Positions 1 to 11,349 of a DNA stretch of 64,000 nucleotides are shown here, one piece after another. Origin of the DNA: Alentia gelatinosa (Eukaryota > Annelida > Polychaeta > Phyllodocida > Polynoidae); the NCBI GenBank assembly GCA_950022655.1, contig OX465579.1, positions 179,494,303-179,558,302 on the forward strand, read 5' to 3'. The translations under genes and the position numbers were made by a program. The notes beneath the pieces are model-generated. The model was not told the origin of the DNA and searched no databases. It saw only the letters and a list, made by a program, of their open reading frames with translations. The first letter of the stretch is position 1, and every line of letters begins with the position of its first letter.

Positions 1-1604
1 CATAAATCATAGAAAATCGATGGCATATCCTGAGGTTCTACAATTCCGAAATGGCCGTAAACCGGGTTTCACCGATTCTGTTTAGCCCTTCTGATTCCTC
101 CCGAGGACTGCGATATGGCCAATGTCTATGTGGTGTGGGAAGTAAGAGAACTCTCACCTCGGTAAATATGTAGGGGTGAAATGTCTACCTAAATTCATCA
201 CATAGATTCCATCACCACCCTTGTGGTGTAAAAGAACCTTGAGAAAGTCTGGTAAGAACCATTACTGGTTAACCAGACTTTAAATCAGACCAACAAACCA
301 ACCGTGTAAGGGGGGAAGGCTGAGGAAATGTCATTTTTATAAGTATATTGACTACCATTAACATACTCCTGAAGGTTCCTTAGAGTATGTTGTCTGAATA
401 AAAGTTGTAAAAGGTATGAGTAAGCACTGTATCACCATAGAAGTGATTAACATAGTTCACTGATTAAGAGGCAGAATATACACTTTGCCTGAGCAAATGT
501 TTAACAGATATGGAAACTCAAAGAATACATTTTGGGCGGTTAGGGTAGAAATAAAATAGACAGGAAGTAAATCTCAGCACTTGATCACTCTTAATTGAGA
601 AACTTAATAACATAAGTATCAATCACGTCAGGCAATCTGTCAATATCTCCATTGGTCATCCCTGCCAAATGCAAAATCTAAGAGCAAAGTGGACACAGAG
701 CAAACTCTGAATGTTGGTATAGTTAAACTCCCGCATCCCCACATGTATGAAACAGAAAGTACTCAACCAACAGCTCAGTATTAAGTAAACTATCTTATCA
801 AATATAGAATGAGAGATTACCAGTTTACTAATGACTATTTTTCCAGAAATGTTCTTTTGATGAAGCATATTTAAATTTGACTCACCGTGATATAGAGCTG
901 AATCTGATTAATTCAAGAACATTATTGATAACTTATGTAGAGCCACAACATGTAATGGCTTTAACACAATGCACAATCTGTCCCTAACTACTATACATCA
1001 GGTGGTCTTTGATCAGTTTTAAAAGAATTCAATTAAAAAAGTAAATCTTATCATGATCTTTATTGCATTCTCCTTACCTAAAGTGATCAGTCTTAATGGA
1101 GGACGGTCTTACAAGACGATCACGAAAATATCTTTTTTTAGGTGTTTTATAAATGTGATCTACATAGTCCACAGGTTTTGTTTTCCTCTATAAGTTGCAG
1201 TATATTAAGTCTAATAGAACATATTGGACGTTGAACTACCCAAACAAACAAACAAACAAGCAATTCCTCCATGTGTGTGTCCCTGGTGTAACAAACATGA
1301 AAAATAGTGGATGAACGTAGGGTTATTTACGCAAAAACTTGCCCATCACAATCCCTTATTCCTTATGTTTCTATAATTGGCTGTGATATATACATTAACC
1401 ACACCTCATCACAATCACAGGCTTTGATTCACCAGATGAACTAAGAAATTGTTTACCTTTCCTAACTGCTATCTCCTTCCCTCCATCTCTCCTCAGCTGA
1501 CCAGGAACCTGCAGGCTTGTGGTTATCATATCGGTTCTTATTCTCTGGTTTACTCTGAGAGTGTACATTCAACCCTCAACCCTCAATATTGACTTATTTT
1601 CATT
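1..1604. other. Upstream non-coding stretch, no gene recognised
   Basis: AT-rich sequence without a recognisable exon, RNA gene or transposon protein. The only visible structure is a short AAAC/CAAA run near 1241-1260. It lies upstream of the first recognisable Ig exon and may hold the 5' part of that gene or be intergenic. I saw no signal-peptide exon. Confidence 0.4.
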
Positions 1605-2261
1605 TATATACGCCTCTTATCCGCGTCTGTGTTTCGGGCGTCTACGAGACAGTTTCCATATGTAGACGCACGCGACTTGGCTGTATTTCACGCCTGGTGT
1701 ATCCAAGATAAAACATGCTCTGCGCGACATGTATGCGCAACGTGCATACATGTCGCAATAGAAAATATAAAAGGAAGTCCTCCACCCCCAGCCCCCACTG
1801 CTGCCATGAATTATCAGTGTGTTGTTTTAGCACTTTAGGCGTGGTGTTGGAGTCAAGGCTGTTGCTGGTGGTCCTCTGTCTTCACACATTACCTGAGTTT
1901 TGTCTATGGGCGGGCGGGAGCATATAGGTGTCAAAGCGGCGGGTGTCAAAGCGGCAGGTGTCAAAGCGGCATCGGCAGCAGATGTGTGGAAGCACTTGGG
2001 GTGGTAGGTTGATATCTGACCAGACCTTGTGTTATATATACAGTACCCAAAGTATGACTTCAGAAGAGTGGTGTTTTGAAAAACTTGAAAAACTTTAAAA
2101 AAACGGTTTAAAAAAACAAAAAATGCTTGGTTTATTATATGTGTTTAATGAAGAGATAATAGATGGGGTTATAGAACAATTTTATAATCAAAATTGATAA
2201 TATAACATTGGATTGATACATATAACAAGGACTTAATAACTAATGGTAAATGAAATATGCT
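1605..2261. repeat. Copy 1 of a duplicated ~650-bp block with hairpin and TATA-like motif
   Basis: This block matches 3114-3752 over nearly its whole length with scattered substitutions. It contains a short hairpin (GCGTCTAC near 1638 and GTAGACGC near 1667), a TATAAAAGG motif at about 1766-1774, a C-rich stretch, then the shared phrase ATTATCAGTGTGTTGTTTTA. A short direct repeat GGTGTCAAAGCGGC occurs two to three times near 1930-1970. The short ORFs here are not conserved between the two copies. It may be a mobile element or a duplicated promoter-like region; the sequence does not decide. Confidence 0.6.
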
Positions 2262-3113
2262 AATAGTTTCGGAGAGAGAATTTTGAGCTTTCTGGGAGTG
2301 TTATTGCCTTAAAGATTTTAATTCTTTCTTATTTAAGGTTAGTCTAAATCCTACTATACAATTAAGACCCATTAAATTAGTCCATGGCAACAGCCAGAAG
2401 CAATCTCATAGTATCTAGCCACAGCCACAGCCACCAGACTGCAGGCAATAGGCCTGTTGTACCATGTAAACCCCAGAGTTCTGCAGCTCCAGGGAATCTC
2501 CCAGAGAGCACATTGATTGTATGCTCAAACTGCTAGAATGTTCACAATAGTATTATACACTGAATTCCTTAAAACTTCCTTAATGTTCTTATCAGTCTAT
2601 TCCTCTATGGTGTCAATTGTGACACTCTCTATACTGGACTGTTGTTATTGTCTGCTTTTGATGATCATATTTTTTTGAGAATGATTTACTGAACCGAATT
2701 CCTCATTCAAATTGCTATATTTTGATTTACAATGCAAGCCAGGTCTTTTAAGCAAAGGTCCACTTCAACATGGTTTTCATGATCAATCGTGGGAGGTGCC
2801 ACCCAAATAGGAAGGTAGTGTCATATCTAACTCTTGTCATTTATAAGTTTTTTTCTCAGGCTACACTAGAATACCAAAATGTAATCTAATGAGACAATGA
2901 AAAAAGTCAATTTGGTTTGACGGGGAAGGGGGTCGGAGATGTCATCCTATGTTTATCTATCAATCTTCTTTTCACTGATTTTGGAGTATGATAGAGAGAA
3001 AATAGTTCTTACCCCTTGAATCACCATTCATCACTGCACAAAAAGAACCATTTTACTTATATATACGCCATCGTGATAACGCACGTATCGGCTGTATAGA
3101 GGCATGTTTATAT
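2262..3113. other. Spacer between the two duplicated blocks
   Basis: AT-rich non-coding sequence. I recognise no exon, RNA gene or element in it. Confidence 0.4.
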
Positions 3114-3752
3114 TTGTATACACCTCTTATCCACGCCTGCGTTTGGGGCGTCTACGAGACTGTTTCCTTATGTAGACGCGCGCGACTTGGCTGTATTTCA
3201 CGCCTGGCGTATCCAAGATAAATCATCCTCTGCGTGACATATATATGCCGGGCATATACGTGTAGCGATAGAAAATAAAAAAGGAAGTCCTCCACCCCCA
3301 GCACCCGCTGCTGCTGTGGATTATCAGTGTGTTGTTTTAGCACTTTAGGCGGGAGCTCTCAGTGAAGCCCTGTTCCCCTATTGTCTCTGGGAAGGCGGGC
3401 GCATGGCTCTGTGCAGACGGGTGTCAAAGCAGCAGGTGTCAAAGTAGCAGGTGTCAAAGCGGTGTCGGCAGCAGATGTGTGGAGGCACTTGGGGTGGTAG
3501 GTTGATAACTGACCAGACCTTGTGTTATATATACAGTACCCAAGGTATGACTTCAGAAGAGTAGTGTTTTGAAAAACCTTAAAAACGTAAAAGAAACGTT
3601 TTTAAAAACAAAAAGCGCTTGGTTTATTATATGTATTTAATGAAAAGATAATAAATAGGATTTTAGAACAATTTTATGATCAAAATTGATAATATAACAT
3701 TGTATTTTCCATATACCAAGGACTTAATGACTAATGGCAAATGAAATATGCT
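3114..3752. repeat. Copy 2 of the duplicated ~650-bp block
   Basis: Direct duplicate of 1605-2261, in the same orientation about 1.5 kb away. The GCGTCTAC/GTAGACGC hairpin arms are kept. The TATAAAAGG motif of copy 1 reads AATAAAAAAGG here, so the promoter-like feature is not conserved. A third, partial relative with the same hairpin arms is at about 3790-3945. Confidence 0.6.
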
Positions 3753-3789
3753 ACCACTGATGTCCCCAAGTGGCAGAATTCAGAATTAT

Positions 3790-3945
3790 TGGATAGTGGC
3801 GTAAATAAACAGAATCAGGCGTATAAATGACGTATATAAGACCGCACCATGGAAACGTATATAAGCCACTAGATAAGGCGTCTACGAGACGGATAATAGG
3901 TCGAACTTGTAGACGCAAAATCATACTGATAGACACGTTTCGCAT
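3790..3945. repeat. Partial third copy of the hairpin block
   Basis: GCGTCTACGAGAC occurs at about 3880 and GTAGACGC at about 3911, as in the two full blocks. The surrounding bases contain several GCGTATA/CGTATATAAG motifs. Only the hairpin core is shared with 1605-2261 and 3114-3752, so this is either a diverged or a truncated copy. Confidence 0.4.
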
Positions 3946-4472
3946 ACATATGTAAAGTGGTTAGTTTCGTGCAGTGCATCAAAGGCTTGTCTTGTATTTT
4001 TGCTGTAAATGTTCCAACATGGCATGTAGAAACCTATTCAATATATTTGGCATAACTGACCTGTCATGAGGTTTGACATTTTCAGGAGAAATCTACTTTT
4101 CTATTTTTCAGTGCAGGGGAAATGGGGGTGATGGTGCCACCTTGAGTGAGCTCATAGAGTCAAGTTCTAATTTCCATTCCTTACTCCTGTTTTGAATCTT
4201 GCAGTACTTGTGTTTTCCTTCTGATATTTTCTGCATATAGCTCCACCTGCTATTGGTTTGTGTGTTTGCCCTTATGGAAAGACTTTATGCAATGCACTTT
4301 AAATTATATGCATCCTCTATTTACTACACATGTACCTTGTGGGTGACCACCTACTTGTTTCAGCAGTGTCGATTGAAGGTTAATTACCTGGTGTATCAAA
4401 ATAATGGTGATTGGGACCTGTGGGAAGTAGAACAAAGTAATTTAAGACCTAAAAGTATCACCTTCATTTCAG

Positions 4473-4606
4473 GTGGAGAAGTGGACCCTGGAGAATCCAT
4501 TGTAGAGACCTGGCCTTCAGATGTGGCACTGAAGTATGGTCAGGAAGGCCTGATAAAGCTCAGGCTGAAACCTGGAAGAAATTTCACCAAAATACGAATA
4601 TATGGA
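4473..4606 (+). CDS. Ig cassette 1, exon A1 (first half of V-like Ig domain)
   Basis: A 134-nt exon after a TTCATTTCAG acceptor and before a GTAAGC donor. It opens in phase 1 (two bases finish a split codon) and closes in phase 0, giving 44 whole codons with core GEVDPGESIVETWPSDVALK and ending around NFTKIRI. It encodes the N-terminal strands of an Ig-like domain. The B-strand position that usually carries cysteine reads IKLRL, so no cysteine is present. One N-glycosylation motif (NFT) is visible. Exons A2 (24414) and A3 (41741) are paralogues. The real upstream neighbour of this first visible cassette was not found. Extracellular location is inferred from Ig type and glycosylation motif. 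Confidence 0.75.
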
Positions 4607-5086
4607 GTAAGCCATTGATTTGTTTTCTGTGACACATATAACAATAGATATCAGAGCCTGCTAGGAACAGTTCTTCTACTTTTCTGTCCACATTTATCAA
4701 TTTGATACTTTTGTTATTGTGCCAGTGTTTTAATACAAATGTAACCTAACATGCATTTGGTAGAAATGGAGAACAAATGTCTATAAATTTATAAAAGTAC
4801 TATTCCAAACCTTAAAACGCAATATAAAAAACCCAGAAAAAATGTAGCCAAATATAGGAGTATGATTTTTCATTTCCCAGAATGCCATTTATTAAAATTT
4901 CTGAATTTGTATTTGTGTATAGTTACTATGTTATTCCATGTGAAAAATCTGTACATAGCATAGTGGCCCCTACATTTTGATACCCTTTTACCATGCCCCT
5001 ACTGTAACCTGCACTGATAACCACACATACAGTGCCAATTAGTATTCATATGAGCCACATTATGGGTAAATATTATGTCATTTCAG
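4607..5086 (+). other. Intron A1/B1
   Basis: A 480-bp AT-rich intron with GT and AG borders. It is the paralogue of the intron hit by the 12.2-kb element in cassette 2. The unoccupied target ATAG is at 4955-4958. Confidence 0.7.
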
Positions 5087-5291
5087 TTTGGGAAAACTAT
5101 TTACACAGCTACTCCAACAAGCAGTGTTGTGGCAAACCGGAGTCAACATTGGTTCGAGGACATCCCCAGCCAGAAGTATGACCTGAAGATCAAGAAGCTG
5201 CACTGGATTATAGCTGACGAGTATAGTGTTGAAGTTACTCAAAGTGATGGGCAGGTTGAACCAACTCATAAATTCCATATCACAGTTGTTT
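5087..5291 (+). CDS. Ig cassette 1, exon B1 (second half of V-like Ig domain)
   Basis: A 205-nt exon with acceptor TTTCAG and donor GTAAGT, phase 0 in and phase 1 out, 68 whole codons. The block YDLKIKKLHW...ADEYSVEVTQ reads as the E and F strands of an Ig V-like domain. The usual Asp-x-Gly-x-Tyr-x-Cys signature is changed to Ala-Asp-Glu-Tyr-Ser-Val, so the F-strand cysteine is missing, matching its absence in A1. The exon ends KFHITVV and hands over in phase 1 to exon C1. Nearly the same protein segment recurs in B2 (37161) and, more diverged, in B3 (46185). Function (adhesion or recognition receptor) is inferred only from the fold. Confidence 0.75.
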
Positions 5292-5474
5292 GTAAGTGTT
5301 CAGTTCATTGTTTGTATCTGTAGATGCACATATATGCTTGTGATATTTATCTGCAGTGCATTTATCAGGCTGATAATTAGATACGATCGTATGGTAGGTG
5401 TTATTGTAATCTGTACTTTGAGAGTATAGATCCAAATCGGTGACATTTAAATGTTGGAAGTAATTATAAACATA

Positions 5475-5540
5475 ATTGGTTTAGAGATGGAGAGTACAGT
5501 GTCTAAGTTACTCAAAATGATTGGCAAGTTGAACCAACTG
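5475..5540 (+). pseudogene. Truncated copy of exon B
   Basis: Bases near 5490-5540 repeat the end of exon B (GAGTACAGTGTC..., then AGTTACTCAAA and GGCAAGTTGAACCAACT) about 250 bp downstream of B1. An extra base and a substitution break the frame. Similarity stops at GAACCAACT, exactly where the gypsy remnant begins, so the fragment was cut by, or captured with, that insertion. Confidence 0.6.
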
Positions 5541-7290
5541 GTCCCAGCCGCTGTGGTTGTCTCACACCACAGGGGCAAGCAGGCCTTTGATGGTCCAGTT
5601 CAGTTGCTCTACCAAGCCGTCGCTTTTTGGATTAAACGAACAGGTTCTCGTCTTGGACACCCCCAGGACTCGCAACACCTCCTGAAATATCTGACTATCA
5701 AAACTCTGCCCCTGGTTTCGTCAGGGGTGCCGTTCCATTGGTGTGGCGGCCCCACGTGCCCCATGGGGCATTGCCGGCGCCGTGGGGGATCCTTTGTCTG
5801 TAGGCAGGCTGGACAGGCTGCACACCATCGCAGCACAGCTTTCCTATATCCCAGCCAATAGTACGAGGCCTGACAGCGGCATAGGGTCCGTGCGGTCCCA
5901 AAGTGAAGTGTGTAATTTGCGTAAGACTAGGTCCCTGTCCCCCGAGGCAAAGTCTTTTATGAAGGAGCGGTAATAACTGGCCAATCCCAAGAAACTGAGC
6001 ACCTCATGTATGTTCTGAGGCTCTTGCCTCCTAGGCAAATTTAAAATATCGATTAAAGGCAGGCGTCCACCAACTACGACAAGGCTACGACAAGAGCTGA
6101 CAAGAAAGTTCCTACAGCGCCTCGTTGCAGCCGTTGCTAGTATTCTGCCTGCACTGGTCTAGCAGTTTCCTCTTGCGCATCTTCCGCATCTGTTCAGGGG
6201 CCCTGTCCCCACCAGGGGCAGTTCCTCTTCAGGTGGCTAACATGCTGGCAGAGGTAATACTTCTGTTCTTGTGGTTTAGAGATAGCTGTGGTTAACTCTC
6301 CTAACTTCCAGTTCACCACCTCCAACTCGTCCGCCATGCTACCGCCGTCGTCATGGCCTCCTCCAGAGATTTGGGCTTGCTTTGGTATATCCAATGTTTA
6401 ATCCGGGGATCCCCCATGGCCTCGAGGAAACAATTGCGTCCCATCAAATCGAGGGTGAGACCATCAGCATCGGAGTAGGCCAATCGTATCATTTTCCAAA
6501 TTTGCTCGGAAAAGTTTTGGAACCCTTCTCCCGACTGCCTAGTCTGGACCAGTAGCACCGCCTTGTAGCTCTCTGTTTGGTTCCTCTAAGTGAACCAATG
6601 TTGGAGCATTGCCCGCAGGCGGTGGTACCCCATTTCTGAATCCGGCTCGACTCCTGCCAAGAGCCAGTGGGCCACTCCAGTCAAACTGATCCCCAAGAAC
6701 ATTCCGCCTCTTGGTGGGACCACCCTTTGACCTTCTCGCAATGTGGTCTAAATGTGCGAGGTATTCATCAAGGTCCAAGGTTCCGTTGAATCGTCCGGGT
6801 ATTACTACAGGCTTGGGCGCCTTCTTTCTTTGAGCTGCCTCTTAATCGGCGGCCTTTGACCCACCTTCCCCGGATCCCTCCGGGTGGTGTGCCTTGCCTC
6901 CCCGGAGGGTTCTGGCTTCACTTCGGCTTTCACTGCGGTTTCCCCTCCAACCGGGAGCCCAGACGATACGGGTCTTTGAGGGGAAAGGCACCCCCTGGGC
7001 CCCAGCAGCCCCTGGTATGGTCCGGGGAGTGGTCTCCTATTCCACCAGGACACCTCCGGGTCCATATACTACCTGAGGCATCCTCCGGGACTGCATGCAG
7101 GGAACCCAGTGCCCGTCCCAGGCCCCCCTGAGCGCTGTCCTGGCCAACTCTGGAACCCCGGAGGGCCTGTTCTGCCTATGGCTGGCGGGGAGACCGACTC
7201 CTGTGGTCCTTCCCCCTCCGGCATCTGGGTAGCGTGGTGCGGGGTGAGCTATGGGCTTCCCCCTCGAGGTCCCGGTCGTAGACTGTTGTT
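5530..7290 (-). mobile_element. Internally deleted, decayed Ty3/gypsy retrotransposon
   Basis: Reading from right to left on the minus strand: a Gag-like segment (6194-7065; parts such as NCFLEAMGDPRIKHW and a knuckle-like CQHVSHLKRNC), then a jump to the connection region just after reverse transcriptase (5844-6038; FLGLASYYRSFIKDFA), then an integrase zinc-finger piece (CAACPACLQTK) and the integrase region around Asp-Gly-Leu-Val-Glu (about 5540-5690). Protease and most of reverse transcriptase are missing, and frames change several times. No LTR pair was found. It is a different family from the two larger elements and lies in intron B1/C1. A gap near 6061-6100 contains an inverted-repeat motif shared with 7301-7411. 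Confidence 0.7.
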
Positions 7291-7300
7291 GGGAACTAGG

Positions 7301-7411
7301 CTCCACCAACCATGACAAGGCTACGACAAGCCTTCCAAACATAGGCCTGTCCTGGACCTTGTCAGAAAGCCATTGTCATAGCCTTGACGTGGTTGGTGGA
7401 CCCCCCCTTAA
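7301..7411. repeat. Short MITE-like inverted repeat (CCACCAACCA family)
   Basis: Left arm TCCACCAACCATGACAAGG and right arm CTTGACGTGGTTGGTGGA are near-complementary and enclose about 70 bp with a second internal pairing (GACAAGCC / GGACCTTGTC). Related sequences are at 6067-6095 and 63474-63580. It looks like a non-autonomous DNA transposon or foldback unit. Confidence 0.55.
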
Positions 7412-7439
7412 AACAAATCTTCAACACAGATGACCTAGA

Positions 7440-7653
7440 TTTATCCTACCCCTAATAAAAAACCGCCATAGACTTAACATAGGGGAATTTTATGCGGCAG
7501 GCCGTGACATAAAGTGTTTTTTATGCCACTAGAGTAATAACAATATTGACCAATCAGAGAGCAGAATGTCAGCTACTATGAAAAAAAGTTCTGTTGGTCA
7601 TTGACTCAATATTTATCTTTTGGTAATACAAAAGCATAGACGAGGTAGGATAA
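7440..7653. mobile_element. MITE-like element, TIR TTTATCCTACC
   Basis: A 214-bp unit bounded by TTTATCCTACC and its complement GGTAGGATAAA. It has no coding potential. A relative with the same ends (TTATCCTACCCC) is at 42290-42438, and both contain GACTTAACAT-like and GCCACTAGAG motifs. Confidence 0.6.
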
Positions 7654-9135
7654 ATACGAAACCGAACTCGAGTTTGCTACTCACTACACTCGGCTATGCC
7701 TCGTGTAGTAATATGCAACCTTCCCGTCGTGGCATAAACATTGTCAAGTCTAACTCTCGTTTGGTTTCTACTAAATATTTCATTGATTATTAGTATAGGT
7801 AAAACGATTGTCATTAGATAACAAATATAAGATACAAATATGATATTACCTATTAGAACACCACCTTTGTTATACCCAGAATTTCATTAGTTATATTCGC
7901 TTTACTCTGTGTATGTGTTTGTGATGTAAGACTTAATGTCCTGCATTATGTTTTTTCCTGTTTTGTACTTACCATTACTGGGAAGAACGTCCTTGGATGA
8001 GAGTGTGTGTCCTATTCTGTCCATGTGAATAAAGGGAAAAATAGACTGTATTTTTATGTTGGGTAAATTCTATATATAGACAGAAACTGTTTCACAGAGG
8101 TAGAGTGGTGCTCAGAACTTATCTTTAACGTGAGACGGGAAAGACACTTGTTTTATCTGGAAGATAAGGAAAGTATGTTTCAGAAATGGTCGACTATCTT
8201 ATCCGTAATCCAGTATATCTGACCAGTAAGGTACCTCTCAGTAGATCATGTTTCTGGCAGGTGGGTCTATGACTGGGGAAAATTTAAACCGAAATTTAGA
8301 AGAGATAGGAGGGTACAGTAAGTTTACGGTCATATAACTTTCCAACCTAACCACTAGACATACGGTGGGAGTTTTATTGTTCTCAAGGTCATACCTATAC
8401 AACCAGAAGTTTTTACTGCGATGTATAAGCACAGAAGTAAGGGATTCTCAATGAAAAATTGTGGTCCAACTGTCCTTATAGAATGATCAGTTTGTCAGGG
8501 CCTTTGTTTACCTTTTTACTTCATATGGTGACATGAAATGGTACAACTCTGTCTATGCTTTATGTGTTAAGTCATGGTACACTTCATACCCCCAGTTATG
8601 GGCTGGAGTATTATAAACTATGCGACTAGTATATTGTAGGAATTACCACAGCGAAATTGTCAAACTTTACATTATTCTTGTTCATATTCTCATGTCTCCC
8701 CCAGGCATTTCTAAATTCTAGTATAGGTTAAATATATATCAACAACAACAAAAAAGAAAAAAGCAGGCTTTGGTAGAAACAGGTACCTAGTAGTCATATT
8801 GAAAAAGTTTGAGCTATGTAACACTTACAACATTGTACATTGATAGAGAAATAAAAGCTGCTATAAAAAAAAGAATATATAATACATTATAAGAGAAAAG
8901 GCCTACAAAGGTAGGTAAAGGTGAAGAGGTGTTATATATATCAACAATGACAAAAAAGAAGAAAAATAGTAGGCTTTGGTAGAGGCTCATGTGGTGCGCA
9001 GTGTAGATATTGGAGAGACCAGGGGGGCAATGACCACCCCTGACCATAGGCCATGAGTAACCAATTGGAAAAGTGTAACTTTGCAGGAATATCATTTTAT
9101 CAATGCCTAAAATCTTCTCACTTTGTCTACTCTAG
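7654..9135 (+). other. Remainder of intron B1/C1
   Basis: AT-rich intron sequence with no recognised gene. About 60 bp around AGCAGGCTTTGGTAGA at 8726-8785 is imperfectly repeated at 8931-8985 (TATATATCAACAA...AGGCTTTGGTAGAG), a small local duplication. Confidence 0.5.
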
Positions 9136-9292
9136 ATGGCTTGCAGTACTTTCTGAGTAAGTCTCATGACGTTACTGAAGGGGTGGTCCTGAACATGGAC
9201 TGCGTGGTGCAATTTAGAGGTGGACTGTCACCCAAGATGGAGTGGAAGGATGAGCATGGCCGGAGCATTCCTGGTCATATGATCAGGGGAGG
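9136..9292 (+). CDS. Ig cassette 1, exon C1 (first half of canonical Ig domain)
   Basis: A 157-nt exon with acceptor TACTCTAG and donor GTATGT, phase 1 in and phase 2 out. It encodes LNMDCVVQF, the B strand with the conserved cysteine, followed about 15 residues later by the C-strand tryptophan in MEWKDEHGRSIPG. This is the Cys...Trp part of an I-set or C2-set Ig domain; the partner cysteine is in exon D1. Homologues C2 (38768) and C3 (49011) share the NMxCS/V...W.DE/K.GR.IPG pattern. Exon B1 enters in phase 1 and supplies the G of the leading Asp codon. Confidence 0.75.
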
Positions 9293-11006
9293 GTATGTGT
9301 TCAATCTAAGTAATCGGTGTACCATGTTTGGAACTTGTAGCCTGATAACCACTATACACACTGGATGCCGTAGATTATCATGGATCATCTTGATATCCGT
9401 CACAGAAACCTTAGATGCAATTTCTGAAAATTAATGTGAGAAAAAAGGAAAAATGGGCTTGTCTTTGTTTGATGCCTGATCCTGTTCCTCTACTGCTTAC
9501 CTAATACCAGTGACTCAATAACTTTGAGAGATAAATAGCTGTTTTGGCATTGCCATAATATCAGTTTAAGCAAGTAATGTATAAATGTTCATTAAACTGT
9601 AACGGGTGTGGGCCACATCTTGACTAATACAAAAATAGCACACCCCACAGCGCTGGACGTGGCCCAGGGTATAATTATTCATTATTCTTGACTATACTAC
9701 TATAATATAATCCGTAAAAAGATTCCTGTGATTCCTGTACTCCCCCTCTCCACATAAATATTTCTTTGACCCTTCAGGTAAAAAAAAAGTAATAATTAGG
9801 TTATTTAGTTTAATTTCTTTCACTAATAATGCCTTTCTTTTACAAAGTTAAGTATCCTGCTATTTTCAATGTCCAATACTTTGCCTTTATGGAAGGGTTG
9901 CTGTCAAGCTGTACATTGTCTTGGCCTTTTGAGATCCTTAAAATTGTGTTCAATTGAATACTTAGTGTGTATGTGAAGTTTAAGTTTGAGTTTCCCGAAA
10001 GGCTGTCAGTAGAGGCAACTGGCTGCATGTTGGCCATTGTAGTTAAGAGCAACAGTTTCCAATTCATAGGCATTTAAAATATAAACATTATACCTGGGAC
10101 ATACCAAGTAAGAAATGGCAATGGCAAGGACAAAAAAATCTTGATGAGCATGCCAGAAATAAAATTAATGACTTAACATCCTCAGCTCGCTGGGAAATTT
10201 CAGTAATTGGGTAGTGAGTAAATTTTGTTGAGTATGAAAATCGCCAGAGTAAAAATTATCAAACATGTTTGATGATATCTACTACTGCAACATCCCAACC
10301 TATAGATACTTTAAAAGTATCACCAAAAAATTGTTATCAGAAACTATACCTCATCTTGTCTAACGCCATCTTACTTATTTGATTTGTTTTATCTGCCAAC
10401 GTTTTTTCCTTTACCATTACCATGTGTATTACAGGTGAGAAATGATGTGTATTCCTTAGACCTTGGAAATCTCTACATTTGCCAGTAATACTTTCTCAGC
10501 AACCAAATATTGCTTAAAAAAAAGAAGGGAAAAAAAGCAAAACACTTGCACAGTGGATTTTCTGTTTATAGCTATAGACAGTGATAGGATCAAACGTAGC
10601 GACAACTTCAAATTATATTCTGAAGTTTTATGATCTATTCCCTCAGTCAGTAAGGTAGTCAGTTAGTGTTGGCTTTATTAGGCCATTTTCACCATTAAAA
10701 TCAATGTCCTTTTTAAGAGACTGACATGTCAAGTTTATTGAGCATTATGTACTGACATGCTTACACCTGGCAGTGAAGCTAGGCTAATTTCCCACTTCAC
10801 CACCAAGGCAGGAAGTTAGTCTGCACTACCATACTAAACATTGATGGGGCCTCTTTCACAGAGACTCACCAAACTGATGTTAATGAACCTACAACAATTA
10901 TGTTATCAATCTCTAGTTGAACTTACAGGTGGAAACCTACTGTTTAATGTGTACATACCCTTAACTACCTCTATTGTATTCATTATAATTATAACCCTTA
11001 CAAAAG
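9293..11006 (+). other. Intron C1/D1
   Basis: A 1.7-kb AT-rich intron. No exon, RNA gene or recognisable transposon protein was seen. The last 80 bp before exon D1 resembles the upstream flank of D2 and D3 (TACAT...CCCT), which supports D1 as a true paralogue. Confidence 0.5.
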
Positions 11007-11146
11007 TGTCTTCCGAGAAAAGTGGATCTATCGGGCAAATATCACCACATCCAGAGAGCAAGATCTACAAACCTTTACATGCAATCTTCACTTTGATGAC
11101 CCTGAGACGTACAGTGAATACTTCAAGGCGAGCTTTAGTGTCAAAG
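11007..11146 (+). CDS. Ig cassette 1, exon D1 (second half of canonical Ig domain)
   Basis: A 140-nt exon; acceptor ACAAAAG, donor GTAGGT, phase 2 in and phase 1 out. The start was chosen because it is the only AG giving phase 2, and D2 and D3 have matching phase-2 acceptors at the same place. It encodes WIYRANITTS...LQTFTCNLHFDDPETYSEYF. The cysteine in FTCNLHF is the F-strand partner of the C1 cysteine, and NIT is an N-glycosylation motif. The extra cysteine found in D2 and D3 (TDIC, TDYC) is Tyr here. A longer overlapping reading frame (10841-11284) is a different frame and does not encode the Ig sequence. Confidence 0.7.
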
Positions 11147-11349
11147 GTAGGTCAATCTGTCTTCTCAAACACTAACCTTGTCCCAAGACACTTGTTCTTA
11201 ATGACATACCTGGAGGTTAGTTGTGACATGCAATATGGCAAGGAGATTCCTCAGGGGAAAAGGTTATTCATTGAATATTCATGACCAAGTCCTACCATAA
11301 ATCAAGGAGGAGAACCAAATCCATAAGGGAACTTACAGGTGGGGGTCAA

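Larger units (their letters stand above)
4190..5412 (+). repeat. Segmental duplication, copy 1 (A1-B1 region)
   Basis: Exon A1, its upstream intron, intron A1/B1 and exon B1 match the corresponding region of cassette 2 (about 24130-24806 continued at 37029-37454). The match includes long near-identical intron stretches, so it is not only exon conservation. Exons C and D of the same two cassettes are much more diverged. This copy keeps an uninterrupted site (GTACATAGCATAGTGG at 4951-4966) at the place where cassette 2 carries a 12.2-kb retrotransposon. Confidence 0.85.

Noticed and set aside
1629..1927. Small ORFs in the duplicated block, including ATGAATTATCAG near the TATA-like motif
   Set aside because: The ATG is not kept in copy 2 and the frame stops after ten codons. 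Not supported as a signal-peptide exon.
9123..9434. 103-codon frame read through exon C1
   Set aside because: Only the part up to the GTATGT donor at 9293 is Ig-like; the rest is intron read-through.
10841..11284. 147-codon plus-strand frame spanning exon D1
   Set aside because: It is open but in a different frame from the Ig-homologous one. D2 and D3 show the correct frame and the phase-2 acceptor.
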